This document shows positions 1 through 11,011 of a DNA stretch of 64,000 nucleotides, piece by piece; within the stretch, counting starts at the first letter, position 1, and the number at the start of each line of letters is the position of its first letter. The notes under the pieces are model-generated. The model did no database searches. It was given only the letters and a program-made list of their open reading frames with translations, and had not been told where the DNA came from. Source of the DNA: Pseudomonas silvicola (lineage in GTDB: Bacteria; Pseudomonadota; Gammaproteobacteria; Pseudomonadales; Pseudomonadaceae). The translations under genes and the position numbers were made by a program. The stretch spans positions 682,001 through 746,000 of the forward strand of contig NZ_CP093281.1 in assembly GCF_026651855.1 (NCBI RefSeq), in the 5' to 3' direction.

Positions 1-63
1 GCTCTCAACCATTGATAAAATGCCCATGCGCCAGGCCAAACTCAATGAATGAATTGGACGGGT

Positions 64-640
64 TCACTCGACGTCCAGCAGTGAGCCCGTCTTATAAAAA
101 CGTTTCCCGGCGATGTAATGCAAACTGCGCATCCCGTCTGGTGCGTCCTCGAATAACCAGCGCCCTTCTTTAAACACCCGGCTATCCGCCCAGGCACCCT
201 TGATTTCACCGATGAACAAATCGTGGTCGATCTGATTTTGTTCGATAGGTATCAACTCGCAGTACAACCAAGCCGCACAGCCAACCACCAAAGGGAGATG
301 ACTTTCCATTGGCGGCTGGAACTCTGACGCCAGCATGGCTAGCTTATCTGACGCTGCTCCCAGTGCGGGAATGCGTACCGAGATAATGAACCATCTGCGC
401 CTGGCTGACGGTTGGGACATGTATAACGAATTTCAGGCTTTGCTCAATCAACTTACGCGTGAAGGTGGATTTATCCAGCACAACCGTCAATTTTGCCGGT
501 TTGAACTCTAATCCACATACCCAGGATGCAGACATCACATTGTCAATCCCGTCATGGCGGGAGGAAACCAAGGTCGTTGGGCCATGGTTGATCAGGCGAT
601 AGGCTTTTTCCAGCTCAACAGATTCAATATTGGCATTCAT
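64..640 (-). CDS. Flavin reductase family protein (frame broken)
   Basis: Two overlapping minus-strand reading frames join into one protein of about 190 residues. The N-terminal part (bases 640-350) reads MNANIESVELEKAYRLINHG, then SASWVCGLEFKPAKLTVVLD, which is typical of the FMN-binding split-barrel of flavin reductase-like proteins (HpaC/flavoredoxin family). The C-terminal part contains DHDLFIGEIKGAWAD and ends RSLHYIAGKRFYKTG, also typical of the family. Members bind FMN and usually supply reduced flavin to a partner oxygenase or act as stand-alone reductases. No partner gene adjoins it. It is divergent from the LysR gene at 901. The frame switches somewhere between 350 and 420. Family assignment is firm; the substrate is not visible. 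Confidence 0.8.
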
Positions 641-729
641 AGATTCATTTCATCGCTCAAATTTCAAAGGCCTTTATTGTCGCCTGGTCAATTCGACTTT
701 GCCAATCTCCAGCCATCATCAGGGCAAAT

Positions 730-754
730 CCACTGCACCCCACGAGTGCAGTGG
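730..754. promoter_or_regulatory. 8-bp perfect dyad between divergent genes
   Basis: CCACTGCA, nine bases, then TGCAGTGG form a perfect inverted repeat in the 260-bp gap between the flavin reductase gene (minus) and the LysR gene (plus). Spacing and position would suit a LysR-type operator, but a hairpin in the 5' leader of the flavin reductase gene is equally possible. There is no T-run on either side, so a terminator is unlikely. Confidence 0.25.
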
Positions 755-900
755 TTGCTCCATCTTAAGCGTTTATGACGGCGTCATGGCTGTGCCAGTG
801 CCTGTACCGCTGTAATTCAGCATGGCGCGTTTCTTGCGTGTAACAAAAGGTTTCCCACCGCTGACGTTGCTTTCCCATTCATCCAAAGAGGTCTTTGCTA

Positions 901-1821
901 TGGAATTGAAATGGTTTGAAGATTTTCTCAGTGTTGCACGCTGTTATAGTTTTACCCGTGCCGCGGATGAGCGGCATATCACTTGCAATCGGCGCTCAGT
1001 CGCGCATCCGGCAACTGGAAGAGTGTGGCTGGGTGTGCCGTTATTCGATCAGTAAAACCTATCCGGTTACGCTCCACGCCAGAGGGACAAACCTTCCTCG
1101 CAACCGCCAGCAAACGGTATTTTCCATGCTCGCATCTGCGCAATGATCTGCACCAGCGCTACAGTTCGCGCACTGCGGTGTTACGTTTTGCGATGCTAAA
1201 TACCCTTTCTCTGACGTTCTTCCCTGACTGGATACAGCGATTAAATCTGCAGCCCAATCTCAGCTATATCCGCCTGTGTAATCAAAAACCGACTTTCGCT
1301 GAGCACATCTCCACCTTACACAGCGGTGAAACCGATTTTCTACTGACTTACGCGCACGATGCGGTGTCGCTAATACATCAGCTGGCGGCGTATCCGCGCC
1401 ATTGCAACTGGGCCGTGAGCGATGCCATTGCCGTGTCGCCCGGATAGCAGTGGCAAGCCACTCTATCCGGTGCGCGCGTCAGCGGTCGATTCCGTGGTTG
1501 AGCTATGGACAACTTATACCTTCTTTCTCATGCGCTGGCGCAAATGCTCAGCAAACGCCCGCTTCCTCTTGAAGCGGTATATAGAAAATGGTATGTCCGG
1601 TGAATCTCAAGCCATGGTCTGGCCGGTGGCGGCGTGGCGTGGTGCCCCTCTGAGTCTGGTACATGAAGGAACTGGCCAGCGGCAGTTTAGTGCGCGCCGA
1701 TGACAGCAGCTGGGATATGTCGCTGGCGATTCGGCTCTATCGTCAACCGATTCTGCAAAATTCTCAGGCTGAACAACTGTGGCTGCGAGCATGTGCCAGC
1801 GAGACGGCTAATGCGGCCTGA
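901..1821 (+). CDS. LysR-family transcriptional regulator, HypT-like (frame broken)
   Basis: The start at 901 gives MELKWFEDFLSVARCYSFTR, a classical LysR winged helix-turn-helix N-terminus, and an AAGAGG Shine-Dalgarno element lies about 10 bases upstream. Past a frame change near 980-1000 the DNA-binding domain continues as RIRQLEE, then WLGVPLFDQ. The effector domain then runs as NTLSLTFFPDWIQRLN and HSGETDFLLTYAHD, resembling the HypT (YjiE) subgroup more than the common CysB type. The last frame ends SETANAA at 1821. Total length of about 306 residues fits the family. At least five indels interrupt it. It lies just upstream of, and in the same direction as, the AbgB/Dpp block, so control of that block is the natural inference. 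Confidence 0.82.
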
Positions 1822-1939
1822 CATAAAACTATGCCTTTGGAATGGGGAGTGTGAATTTGCTCATTGGCCTTACGCTGATGATTTACTCCATGCTGGGGCT
1901 TCAGAGACGAAAACTTGATCAACCAAGCTGGGGACTATC

Positions 1940-3360
1940 ATGGAAAACAAAGCGTTAGTCTGGAAGTGGGTAGAAGAATATCAAGGGGTATTTTGTGAAC
2001 GACGATCGCGTCTGGGGCATGCCGGAAATTTGCTATACGAGTATCGATTTCGGTGGCTGAACACACCGCGATGCTAAGAACAGCAAGATTCCGCGTCACA
2101 GAAAACGTATGGCCGATATCCCCACGGCGGTGATGGGTGAAGCCGGTGAAGGCGGTCCCATCATCGCTTTCCTCGGAGAATATGATGCCTTGCCAGGGTT
2201 GAGTCAGGAAGCAGGCGTGGCGCGTTATTCTCCACTGCCGGGCGCAACGGCCATGGTCATGGCTGCGGGCATAACTTGCTGGGATCGGCTGCCATGCTGG
2301 CGGCTACTGCGTTGAGTCCTGGCGAAGAGGCGGCACACGGGCCGCCGTTCGTTATTATGGCTGTCCGGCAGAAGAAGGCGGTGCGGCCAAATCCTTTATG
2401 GCGCGTGCTGGCGCATTCGATGGCGTCGTGTCGCCATCACCTGGCATCCACGCATCATGAAGTGGCGAAACCGCTTTCTCTCCTTTAACACCCGCATGGA
2501 TTTCGCTTTCCGTGGCCGCTCATCACACGCTGCCTGGCCACCACATCTTGGGCGCAGTGCGCTGGATGCCGCCGAATTGATGAACGTTGGCGTACAGTTC
2601 CTGCGCGAGCACGTGCCGCAAGATTCCCGCATCCATTACGCCTTCCTCGATGCCGGTGGTGTGGCTCCCAATGTGGTACAGGCAAAATCTACCGTGCGCT
2701 ATGCCATTCGGCTCGCGCGATGTCCCGCGATGTTTGAACTGAATGAGCGGGTCAAGCGCGTGGCTCGGGAATTGCCCGCCATCATGACCGTGCGAAGTGG
2801 ATATCAGCATCATGAGCGCGGTATCCAACCTGCTTGGCAATCGTCCGTTAGAAGAAGCGATGCAGCGGAATCTGGAAGCGCTTGGTCCGGTGCCATTTGA
2901 TCAGGCTGACCTCGCCTTTGCAGCTGAAATTCAGGCCACGCTAACAGCGGAAGAGATGATAACTGCTACCCGCAAAACCGGTGTGAAACCCGCCGATCCT
3001 AAACCCCTCAGCGATTACATCATTCCGCTCGATACCCACGGAGAGGTCATGATTGGCTCGACCGATGTCGGTGATGTCAGTTGGGTGATCCCGACAGTGC
3101 AGGCGCACGTACCCACCATGGCTATTGGAACCCCTGGTCCTCATGGCAACTGCGCGCAAAGGCAAAATGCCGGCCGCACCAAAGCGCTGGGCCATGTCGC
3201 GAAAGTCATGGCCGCGACGGCGGTGGACGTGCTAACCGACAAAATACTGATGGCCCAGATGAAGAAAGCCCATTTCGAGCAGGTCAGTGAAAAACCCTAT
3301 CACTGCCCTATTCCAGCTGAGGTGAAACCACCCATTCAGCCGCGCCCGGATACTCTGTAA
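1940..3360 (+). CDS. M20-family amidohydrolase, AbgB-like (frame broken)
   Basis: The start is MENKALVWKWVEEYQG at 1940. Motifs characteristic of AbgB (p-aminobenzoyl-glutamate hydrolase B subunit) appear in order across frames: GEYDALPGLSQEAG, PHLG followed by RSALDAAELM, MIGSTDVGDVSWVIP and YHCPIP near the C-terminus. The metal-binding GHGCGH segment near 2260 is scrambled by indels but recognisable. About 473 residues, close to AbgB (481). M20 enzymes of this group hydrolyse amide bonds of N-acyl or aryl-glutamate compounds using two metal ions. The gene ends 18 bases before the substrate-binding protein gene of a peptide ABC transporter, so the substrate is probably imported by that system. 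At least six frame changes. Confidence 0.85.
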
Positions 3361-3377
3361 CGCCTCAGGAGAGATAG

Positions 3378-4965
3378 ATGAAAAACAAGATGTTAACTGC
3401 CGCATTGACGCTGGCAGCGACCTGCTGCGCTTCAGCACAGGCCGCAACGCCCGCCGATTCTTTAGTGATGATGGAACATTGATGCCATCAGTACCTGGGA
3501 TCGGCGCAGATTGGTGAAGTGGTCACCAGTGAAATCTATTCAAACACCTGCTGACTTACACTGGTTGATTTTCGTGTCAGTGATGAAACGCAACTCGATC
3601 CGCATTGGCCAAAAGTTGGGATGTCTCTGCCGATCGCAAGACCATCACCTTTCATTTACAGGACAACCTGAAATTTGCCGATGGCTCAGCCGCAACTGCC
3701 AGCGACCTGGCGTGGTCGATGCAGCGCGTCGTGAAACTGGGCTACGGCAATGCAGCCGCTATCAAGGAGTATGGCTTTGATAAAGATAACGTCGACTCAC
3801 GCATTAGCGCGCCCGATGACAAAACGCTGGTGATGAGCTTCGATAAAGCTTATCCCACCAATCTGGTGTTGCAGGCGATTGCCGCCAATAACGTCTCTTC
3901 CCTGCTTAACCGCAAAGAAGTCGAAAAACAGGCAGTGGATGGCGATCTGGGGCACAAATACCTCCACTCATACCGCCTGTGTTGGGCCTTATCAACTGGT
4001 GCGCTGGAATGCCGGTGAAGGTGTGGTGCTCCAGGCCACCCCGAACTACTGGGGAAAAGCGCCGGTACTGAAGCGCATTCTGATTCGTCATGTGGCTGAA
4101 ACCGGCACTCAGCGTCTGCTGGTGACGCAGGGCGATGTGGATATCGCTCGCGATCTCTCAGCTGACGATCTGAAAACGCTGGATCAGAGGCCAGAAAGTG
4201 AAAGTGGAAAAAGTGTTGAAGCCACAGCTGTTTTTCTGGACCTTCAATAATGAAGACCCCATTTTCCAAAACGAAAAAGTCCGTCTCGCTATGCGCTATC
4301 TGATCGATTACGACGGGTTAGCGAAGAGCGTCATGCCTTATCTCGGCGTGCCGCGCGCCAGTTTCGTTCAACAAAGAGGGGCGTTTGTGCGCTGGATGCC
4401 AAACAAGGTCAGCCTTTCCATCTCGATCTGGATAAAGCCAAACAGTTGCTGACGAGCCGGTTATCCCAATGGTTTCAGTACGGCGGTGTTGTTTGGCACC
4501 CTGCCGCATTCGGCGCCAATCGCGCAAAGCGTACAGCAGAATGCCGCCAAAATCGGCGTGAAACTCAATCTGGAACGCATGGCTAACGCGCAGTTGTTCA
4601 GCCGGGTACGTGGCCGGGAATTCCAGAGCGCAATGATGGCGTGGCAAACCTCGGTGCCCGATGCCTACGGCAATGCCTCGTCTGGTTTATAACCCTGACA
4701 ATCGTAAAGAAGCGCGTGCCACGCAATATCCAAGCTGGCGTGCCGCTTATTACGATCCGCAGATGAATCAGAAAGTAGAAACCGCACTGTTAGAACCGGA
4801 TGACACCAAACGCGCTGCACTCTATGGCGATCTGCAGAAAGAGCAGATGCAAAAAGGGCCTATGGCGATCATGTTCCAGATGTACAACACCGCGGGAATT
4901 AGCCCCACGGTGAAAAACTGGACCTGGAACGGTTTCGCGTTTGGTACGGTGCCGCAAGTAAATAA
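3378..4965 (+). CDS. ABC transporter substrate-binding protein, SBP family 5 (DppA/OppA-like; frame broken)
   Basis: The start at 3378 follows CAGGAGAGATAG. A Sec signal peptide is visible (MKNKMLTAALTLAATCC, then ASAQA). Family-5 signatures follow in different frames: LAKSWDVSADRKTITFHLQ (residues about 75-95), FADGSAATASDLAWSMQRV, FQNEKVRLAMRYLIDYD and AALYGDLQKEQMQKGPMAIM. One A is apparently missing before the stop: TVPQVK-stop is restored at 4963-4965 in another frame, which leaves a good GGAGGTGG ribosome site for the permease. Periplasmic binder of the dipeptide/oligopeptide/nickel class; the ligand is unknown. At least four indels. Confidence 0.88.
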
Positions 4966-4977
4966 CGGAGGTGGCAG

Positions 4978-6033
4978 ATGTCACAGGTCATGATACCCGT
5001 TGCACACCCCTTCCGCTGGCTGGCGTCTGATAAGACGCCTTGCTCCGTCGGGCTGATCTCGATTGTTTGCACGCTACTGGGGTTAGCTGCCTGACCTTCT
5101 TTATTGGTCGCTTACCTATCGACCCGTGGTCGCGATCATCGGCGATAACGCCAGTCAGGAAGCCTACGACAAGATGTTTCATCAGTTGGGGCTGGATCAA
5201 CCGTTGTAGGGCACCAATTTGCCGACTACACGGTCTGGCAACTGCTGCACCTCGATTTTGGTATCGCTCTGACACCAGCCATCCGGTGGCGCAAGATATC
5301 GCGCGCGTCTTCCCCGCCGCTGGAACTGGCCACCGTGGCGGCCATTATCGGCGTCGGTTTCATTCCGGCGGGCGTGCTGGCGGCAATGTACCGCAACACC
5401 TGGTTCGATCATCTGGATATCGCTTCGTGGGGCTACTCCAGCTATTCCACCCCGCACTTCTGGCTGGGTCTGATGGGATTGCTGCTGTTTTACGCCACGC
5501 TCCGGCTGGATGGCGGACAGGACGCATCGATTTTATCTACGGAGTTCGATTACATCCGGTGACGGGATTCTGGCTGATCGACAGCGCGCTGAGCGAAACT
5601 GGGAAATGTTCTGCAACGTGTTTGGTCACATCATTTTGCCCGCGTCGATTCTTGGCTTGAGCGCGCTGGCTTACATCAGCCGTATGACGCGTAGCTTCAT
5701 GCTGGAACAACTGTCGCAGGAATACATCATTACCGCTCGCGTGAAGGGTTTGTCGTGGGCGCGATGTGTTTGGGTGCATGCTCTGCGCAATATCGCCGTG
5801 CCCACGCTGACAGTGGTGGCCCTTTCCTGGGCCTGGCTGCTGGAAGGCGCGGTACTCACCGAAACCGTATTTGCCTGGCGGTTTTGGCCGCTATCTGACA
5901 ACGCACTGCTGGCGGGCTGATATGAATGCGGTGGTGGGCTGCACAGCGATCGGCAATTTTTGTCGCAATCAATCTGCTGTGCGATCTGCTTTATCGTCTG
6001 TTCGATCCGCGTACGCGTCAGGAGGAAGCATGA
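4978..6033 (+). CDS. ABC transporter permease, DppB-like (frame broken)
   Basis: The start ATG at 4978 is preceded by GGAGGTGG. The protein starts MSQVMIPVAHPFRWLAS. Later frames show the DppB-type inner-membrane permease: ELATVAAIIGVGFIPAGV, HIILPASILGLSALAYISRM and the EAA loop region with TARVKGLSWARCVWVHALRN (about 5730-5800), then WAWLLEGAVLTETVF. The natural C-terminus is restored as [11 protein letters not shown]-stop at 6031-6033, overlapping the next gene's ATG (ATGA). About 350 residues. It pairs with the following permease to form the membrane channel. The fourth visible segment near 5160-5280 is heavily shifted. Confidence 0.87.
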
Positions 6034-6968
6034 CCGATTCCGTCAACAAATCGATGCGCGTTAATCCTTCGCGTCACTTACGCGCCTGGCTGCGCGATCC
6101 TGCGCCACAGTCACCGTTTCAGGCGCACATGCAACTGTTATGGATTCAGTGGCAACTTGCTTTTGCGCTAACCACTCAGCGCTCTTTGGTTTGCTTGCTG
6201 GTGCTGTTGATGATTGCTGGCGCGGCGAGTGTTCGCCCTGGTTAGCCACTCGATATCTATGCCCAAAACCTCGCCTTCCGCCTGCAACCGTTTTCTGCTG
6301 AGCACTGGCTGGGCACCGACGAATTGGGACGAGATATTTACAGCCGTCTGCTGTATGGCGCGCGCATCACACTATATCGCAGGCTTAACCGCGCTGAATC
6401 ATCACACCGATTGGCTTACTGGTCATTTTGGTGCAGGTTATCTCGGCGGTTGGGTCGATACGCTGCTCATGCGTCTGGTGGATATCTTCCTTGCCTTCCC
6501 CAGTTTGATTCTGGCGCTGGCGTTTGTCGCGGCATTGGGGACAGGCATCCCGAGAATGCGATCATCGCGATTTCTCTCCGCCTGGCCGCCGATTGCCCGC
6601 CTTGCGCGCGCCGAAACTCTGGCCATCCGTAGAGATGGATTACATCGCGGCGGTACGCTTACAAGGGAGCATCCGCCTGGCATCATCGTGCGACATATCA
6701 TCCCCATGTGCCTGCCTTCTGTCATCGTGCGCGTCACCCGTTAACATGGCGGCGATTATCGCTTACCGCCGCTGGACTGGGTTTCCTGGGGCTTGGCGCT
6801 CAAGCGCCTAGTCCGGAATGGGGCGCAATGCTGGCTTCCGGCCGCGAGTTCATGCTGAACAATGGCTGGATCGCTGCCATCCCTGGATTAGCAATATTGT
6901 TCACCAGTCTCGCCTTCAACCTGTTGGGTGATGGCCTGCGCGACGTAATGGATATCCGCCATGAATAA
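6030..6968 (+). CDS. ABC transporter permease, DppC-like (frame broken)
   Basis: Starts at 6030 by ATGA overlap with the previous permease: [20 protein letters not shown]. The typical DppC/OppC N-terminal membrane segment ([14 protein letters not shown]) is followed by the family hallmark [19 protein letters not shown], read across frames at about 6303-6360, then [39 protein letters not shown] and [17 protein letters not shown] at the end. About 312 residues, normal for the family. It forms the heteromeric permease with the upstream gene. The stop overlaps the start of the first ATPase gene by 8 bases. Several single-base indels in the middle third. Confidence 0.88.
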
Positions 6969-7820
6969 TCTGCTTCAGGTGAAAAACCTCAATATCGTAT
7001 TTCGCAGCGCGCACGGGGAGCACCGCGCGGTACGTGACGTTTCTTTTCATGTTGGACGTGAGAAGAAAGTGGCGATTGTCGGTGAATCCGGTTCGGGAAA
7101 ATCACAGACCTGCCGTGCATTGCTGCAACTGACCCCCAAAATCGGTCGCGTTACCGCCGATCAGATGCATTTCGGTGATATTGATCTGCTCAACAGCAGT
7201 GAAACAGATCGCCAGATTCGCGGAAATCGTATTTCAATGATCCTGCAGGATCCCCGCTTCTCATGCAATCCACTAATGCGCATTGGCGATCAGGTGGCGG
7301 AAGCCTTCAGGTTGCATCGCCGGGTGAGTAAAAGCGGAAGCCAATCGCGCGCTAACGATGCTGGAATCGGTGCATATTCGCGACGTGGCGAAAGTGGCAC
7401 GCCTCTATCCCCACGGATTTCTGGCGGTATGGGCCAGCGCGTGATGATCGCGATGATGCTGATCCCCGAGCCGGATTTGATCATCGCCGACGAACCCACC
7501 TCCCGCTCTGGACGTGACGGTGCGCCAGCAGGTGCTGAGCATCCTGAATGAACAGCTGGCGCGGCGTCAAACCGGCCTGCTGTTTATCAGTCATGACCTT
7601 AATCTGGTCTCTCGTTTCTGCGATCGCGTGCTGGTGATGTACGCCGGGCGTATTGTCGAAGAGATTCGTGCCGAACGTCTGGAACAGGCGCAGCATCCTT
7701 ACACGCAGGCATTACTTGCCAGTCAGCCACGTCTGCATCATCCCCTATACGCTGCGTGTGCCGACCCGAGATGCCAGCTGGCTCACCGGCCCCTGTTTTC
7801 GTGATGGAGTCGCATTATGA
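6961..7820 (+). CDS. ABC transporter ATP-binding protein, DppD-like (frame broken)
   Basis: [16 protein letters not shown] begins at 6961 inside the end of the permease gene. Walker A is GESGSGKS at residues 41-48. The Q-loop region is SMILQDPR, the ABC signature SGGMGQRV is read near 7420, Walker B is [10 protein letters not shown], and the switch histidine is in [10 protein letters not shown]. The C-terminal [12 protein letters not shown] resembles the DppD/OppD extension. The final stretch continues as [16 protein letters not shown] in a shifted frame and ends at 7820, overlapping the next ATG. It energises the transporter together with the next gene. Frame breaks near 7330, 7505 and 7745. 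Confidence 0.88.
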
Positions 7821-8558
7821 ATCCCATTCCAACCGCACAACGCAGCATTGAAATGGTGGATGTCAGTATCGCATTCGGTCAGGGAGCACATCGGCGACAG
7901 GTGGTTGATAACGTTGGCAGCGCTGGCTTCCAGGAGATTGTTGACCTGGTTGGGGAATCGGGCTGCGGCAAATCACCATTTACGCGCTGGCTGTACGATC
8001 CCGATTATCAGGGCCATATTCTGTTTCAATAAGTCGTGAACGCACGCGAGATGTAAAGCCTTTTATCGCCAGGTGCAGATGGTGTTTCAGGACCCTTACG
8101 CCTCGCTCCATCCGAGAAAAATGGTGTGGGCCAGTCTGCGTGAACCGCTGAAGCTGCATGCTATGGACCACCATGAAGCGCGCATCAGCGATGTGCTGCA
8201 TGCGGTCGGACTTTCCAATGCCTACCGTTATCGTTATCCCCATCAACTTTCTGGTGGTCAACGTCAGCGTGTGGCCATCGCGCGGGCCCTCATTCTGGAA
8301 CCTTCCGTGCTGTTACTGGATGAGCCGACCTCAGCACTGGACCGTCTCAGTTCAGGCTGAAATCCTCAATTTACTCAGCAGCATGCAACGGCAGCGCAGC
8401 CTCCTTATTTAATGGTGACGCATGATTTGGCGGTCGTGACACACCTTTGCCGTCGCATCGGCATCATGCATCACGGCAAATTGCTGGAAGAACTCAGTGC
8501 GGATAGCGTGCGTCAGGGCGGAGCACGAAATCTCCGCGAGTTTCTGGCGGCGAAGTGA
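7817..8558 (+). CDS. ABC transporter ATP-binding protein, DppF-like (frame broken, short)
   Basis: Starts at 7817 by ATGA overlap. N-terminus [20 protein letters not shown]. Walker A is GESGCGKS, the Q-loop is [16 protein letters not shown], the signature is [15 protein letters not shown], Walker B is [12 protein letters not shown] and the H-loop is MVTHDLAVV. It ends LREFLAAK at 8558. At about 247 residues it lacks the C-terminal extension of roughly 80 residues usual in DppF/OppF, so it may be a short-form subunit. Second nucleotide-binding subunit of the transporter. Frame changes near 8030-8070, 8345 and 8410. Confidence 0.86.
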
Positions 8559-8601
8559 GGGCGTGAACCTCTGATCCACACTAAAACGATGAGGCTTTGC
8601 C

Positions 8602-9515
8602 ATGTTTGAATCACTTCAGCAACAACGAAGGCCAGGCCACTGCCGTGCTGCTCTGGTGGCGCAGGGTGATGAAATCCTGTTCAGTTACGGCGATGCTGCC
8701 CAGCGTTACCCCTGCCACTCGATGCGCAAAAGCTTTCTTAGTGCGCTGATCGGCTGCGCAGTGGCAGAAGGCCGTTTTGATCTCTCCTTAACCTTGCAGA
8801 CGCTGGGAATCGATGACCGTGAAGGACTGAGCGTCAGCGAGAAACAGGCCACGCTATACGATCTGTTGACCGCCCGTTCTGGCATTTATCATCCGGCGAA
8901 CTATGAAACCGCCTGGATGCAGCGTATTAAACCCCCGCGCCACCTGCATGCGCCAGGCGAGAACTGGTGCTATAGCAACTGGGATTTTAATGTGCTGGGC
9001 AGTGCCTACCGTCGCTCACGGGAGAGGAGATCAACCAGGCGTTTGCGCAGCGCATTGCCGACCGCTGGGATGCAGGATTATCGCGTTGATCCAGGACAGT
9101 TGGCTGGAACCCGGAGAATTTTCTGATCCCTGCTATCCCTTTACGCTCTCAAGTCGCGACCTGCTGCGGAATTCGGCCAGCTCTTTCTGCAGCAGGGCGC
9201 TGGGGCGTCGACAATCATCCCGCAACAGTGGGTTCGCACCAGCACCTTGCCTGTTTCGCATGGGCGATCGCGGGGACGGCAATATGTGGTGGATCACGCG
9301 CGATGGCGTGGCCTGGCCAGAGGTGATCCTGCCAGCGGGCAGTTACTCAGCGCGTGGTGCAGGAGGTCACTTCTGCCTGGTGATGCCGCAACAGAATAGG
9401 GTGATCGTACATCTGTTTGACACCGCACACCGGGAGCAAGAGGTGAGATCGTTTCCAGATTGGCTCGTTGTTGCACAGGCTGCTCACCGTATTGGACAGG
9501 GAGACATCATCATGA
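8602..9515 (+). CDS. Serine hydrolase, beta-lactamase (class C/penicillin-binding) family (frame broken)
   Basis: MFESLQQQRRPGHC starts at 8602. The SxxK catalytic motif is S40-M-R-K43 followed by SFLSALIG, and the second motif appears as WCYSNWDFNVLGS (YSN). The middle section LYDLLTARSGIYHPA matches the family. The C-terminal half is split into other frames (MGDRGDGNMWWITRDG; RVIVHLFDTAHREQEV). The natural end is LLTVLDRETSS-stop at 9513-9515, which overlaps the next start. No signal peptide is evident, suggesting a cytoplasmic esterase/amidase or peptidase rather than a resistance enzyme. Placed in an operon with a peptide importer and an M20 hydrolase, it probably cleaves the imported compound. 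Confidence 0.82.
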
Positions 9516-10789
9516 GCGCTCATCGAATCTCTCTGGCACAGTGGTGTGCCAATCCACCGCCCTTTACTCTTCGTGCTCGTGAACCTGGCGATTGACGCCA
9601 TCATTGATTCCCTGGGTTGCATGGTAGCTGGCCGTAGCGACTTTTTTCTACCAGGCGGTGCAGCAGGCATGGCCTCGATACCCCGTAGCCAGGCGCTCGA
9701 TGCGTTGTTCAACGCCACGGCCGCTCCGCTATCGACTTTGACGACAACTTTGCACCGGGCATGAGTCGCATCGGCCGTGTTGGTACCGGCCCTGCTGGCC
9801 GTGGCGCAAACAGCGACGGCGCATCGTTGATACGCTTATTTATTGGTCTGCAGGCACAAGCCTATATGAGGCGAAGCCATCGGCTATCAGCACTACACTG
9901 CTGGCTGGCATGGTACATCCACCGTGGGTTGCATTGGCAGCGCGGCAGGTGTTGCTGCCCTGCTCGGCCAGGATGCAGCAGGGATTGCCCGTACGTTGAG
10001 CATTGCGGTAAGTCTGGCCAGTGGGGTCAAAGGCCAGTTTGGCACGCCTCTGAAACCGTTTCATGCCGGAATGGCGGCGCGCAATGCCTGAAGCCGCGAC
10101 GCTGGCGCAAACCGGCATGCAAGGTCGTCTGATATTCTGAGTGCGCACAGGGTTTTGCGGAACTCTATGCCGGTCTGTTAAGCCAACCGCTCGCTGCCCG
10201 GCGCTGAGCAGCATGTCATTGAACAAATCGGTGTGATGCCGAAAAAATATCCGTGCTGCGGTGGTCTACCCACCGCATTCTCGATGCGATTGCCGATATC
10301 CAGCAACAGCAAACATTGCAGATTGACGACATTGAAAGCGTGCACTGCGGTGGGATCGCCAACTGGCGCAATCTGCCTACCACCAGCCGCAGGATGAAAT
10401 GCGCGCGCTTCTCAATGCAATATTGCGTTGCCATGATGCTCAGGAATGGCACGTTGAGCGTGCAGGACTTTACCGCCGCCAGCGTAAAACAACAGGCAGA
10501 TGCACAACTGTTGGCGATGATTACCCTTGCGCCCTGGACAGCGGAACAGGAGGCTGAAGACAGAAACTTGCCGCATATCCTCACTTTGCGTTTCAGGAAT
10601 GGTCAGGAAATTGTCCACGCCAGATTGCGGGCGCGTGGTGCGTTAGACGAACCTTTCAGCACCGACGATCGCCAGGCAAAGTTCTTAGATTGTTGTGCAG
10701 CGCTACCCCAGGCAGAATTGCTTTATCAGCGCCTGAAGGAATTAGCGCAGCAAGCTGATTTAACGTTTATACGTCAGCTTATGGTTTAA
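9512..10789 (+). CDS. MmgE/PrpD family protein (frame broken)
   Basis: Starts MSAHRISLAQWCAN at 9512, overlapping the serine hydrolase stop. Segments typical of the 2-methylcitrate dehydratase PrpD/MmgE fold follow in different frames: ELAIDAIIDSLGCMVAG, then ALLGQDAAGIARTLSIAVSL, SGVKGQFGTPLKPFHAGMAA, KKYPCCGG and the C-terminal helical part LAMITLAPWTAEQEAEDR. About 426 residues. Family members are dehydratases or isomerases acting on hydroxy- or unsaturated carboxylates. As last gene of the block it may process the acid released by the hydrolases. At least six indels; the reading frame is clean only after about 10380. Confidence 0.85.
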
Positions 10790-10955
10790 CCCTGACAGTA
10801 TGGGTAGCAGCCATCGTTGGATGGATCCCGTTCATCGCAGGAGAATACGCTTGGAGCAGCGGTGAATCGGATCGGTAGAACAACACCGGAATCACCGCTA
10901 AATTTATAAGCTCGGAAAATATTTTCACTTCTTTGGCAATATTCACATCGCTCAT
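10779..10955 (-). CDS. Possible small ORF, 58 residues, unrecognised
   Basis: An ATG at 10955 (minus strand) preceded by GAGGTAGACGA opens a 58-codon frame beginning MSDVNIAKEVKIFSELINLA, with a short hydrophobic run (LINLAVIPVLFY). It overlaps the 3' end of the PrpD gene by a few bases. I do not recognise the sequence. The good ribosome site argues for it; the local error density means the true frame could differ after residue 32. Confidence 0.22.
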   Translation of the reverse strand: MSDVNIAKEVKIFSELINLAVIPVLFYRSDSPLLQAYSPAMNGIHPTMAATHTVRVKP

Positions 10956-11011
10956 TCGTCTACCTCAGTACGGTTTTCCAATATCGGCTACTGTAATGAG
11001 GAATAACAACA

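Noticed and set aside
5040-5660. 206-residue plus-strand ORF inside the DppB-like permease region
   Set aside because: It crosses several true-frame segments of the permease only because of indels; the translated sequence lacks membrane character in most of its length.
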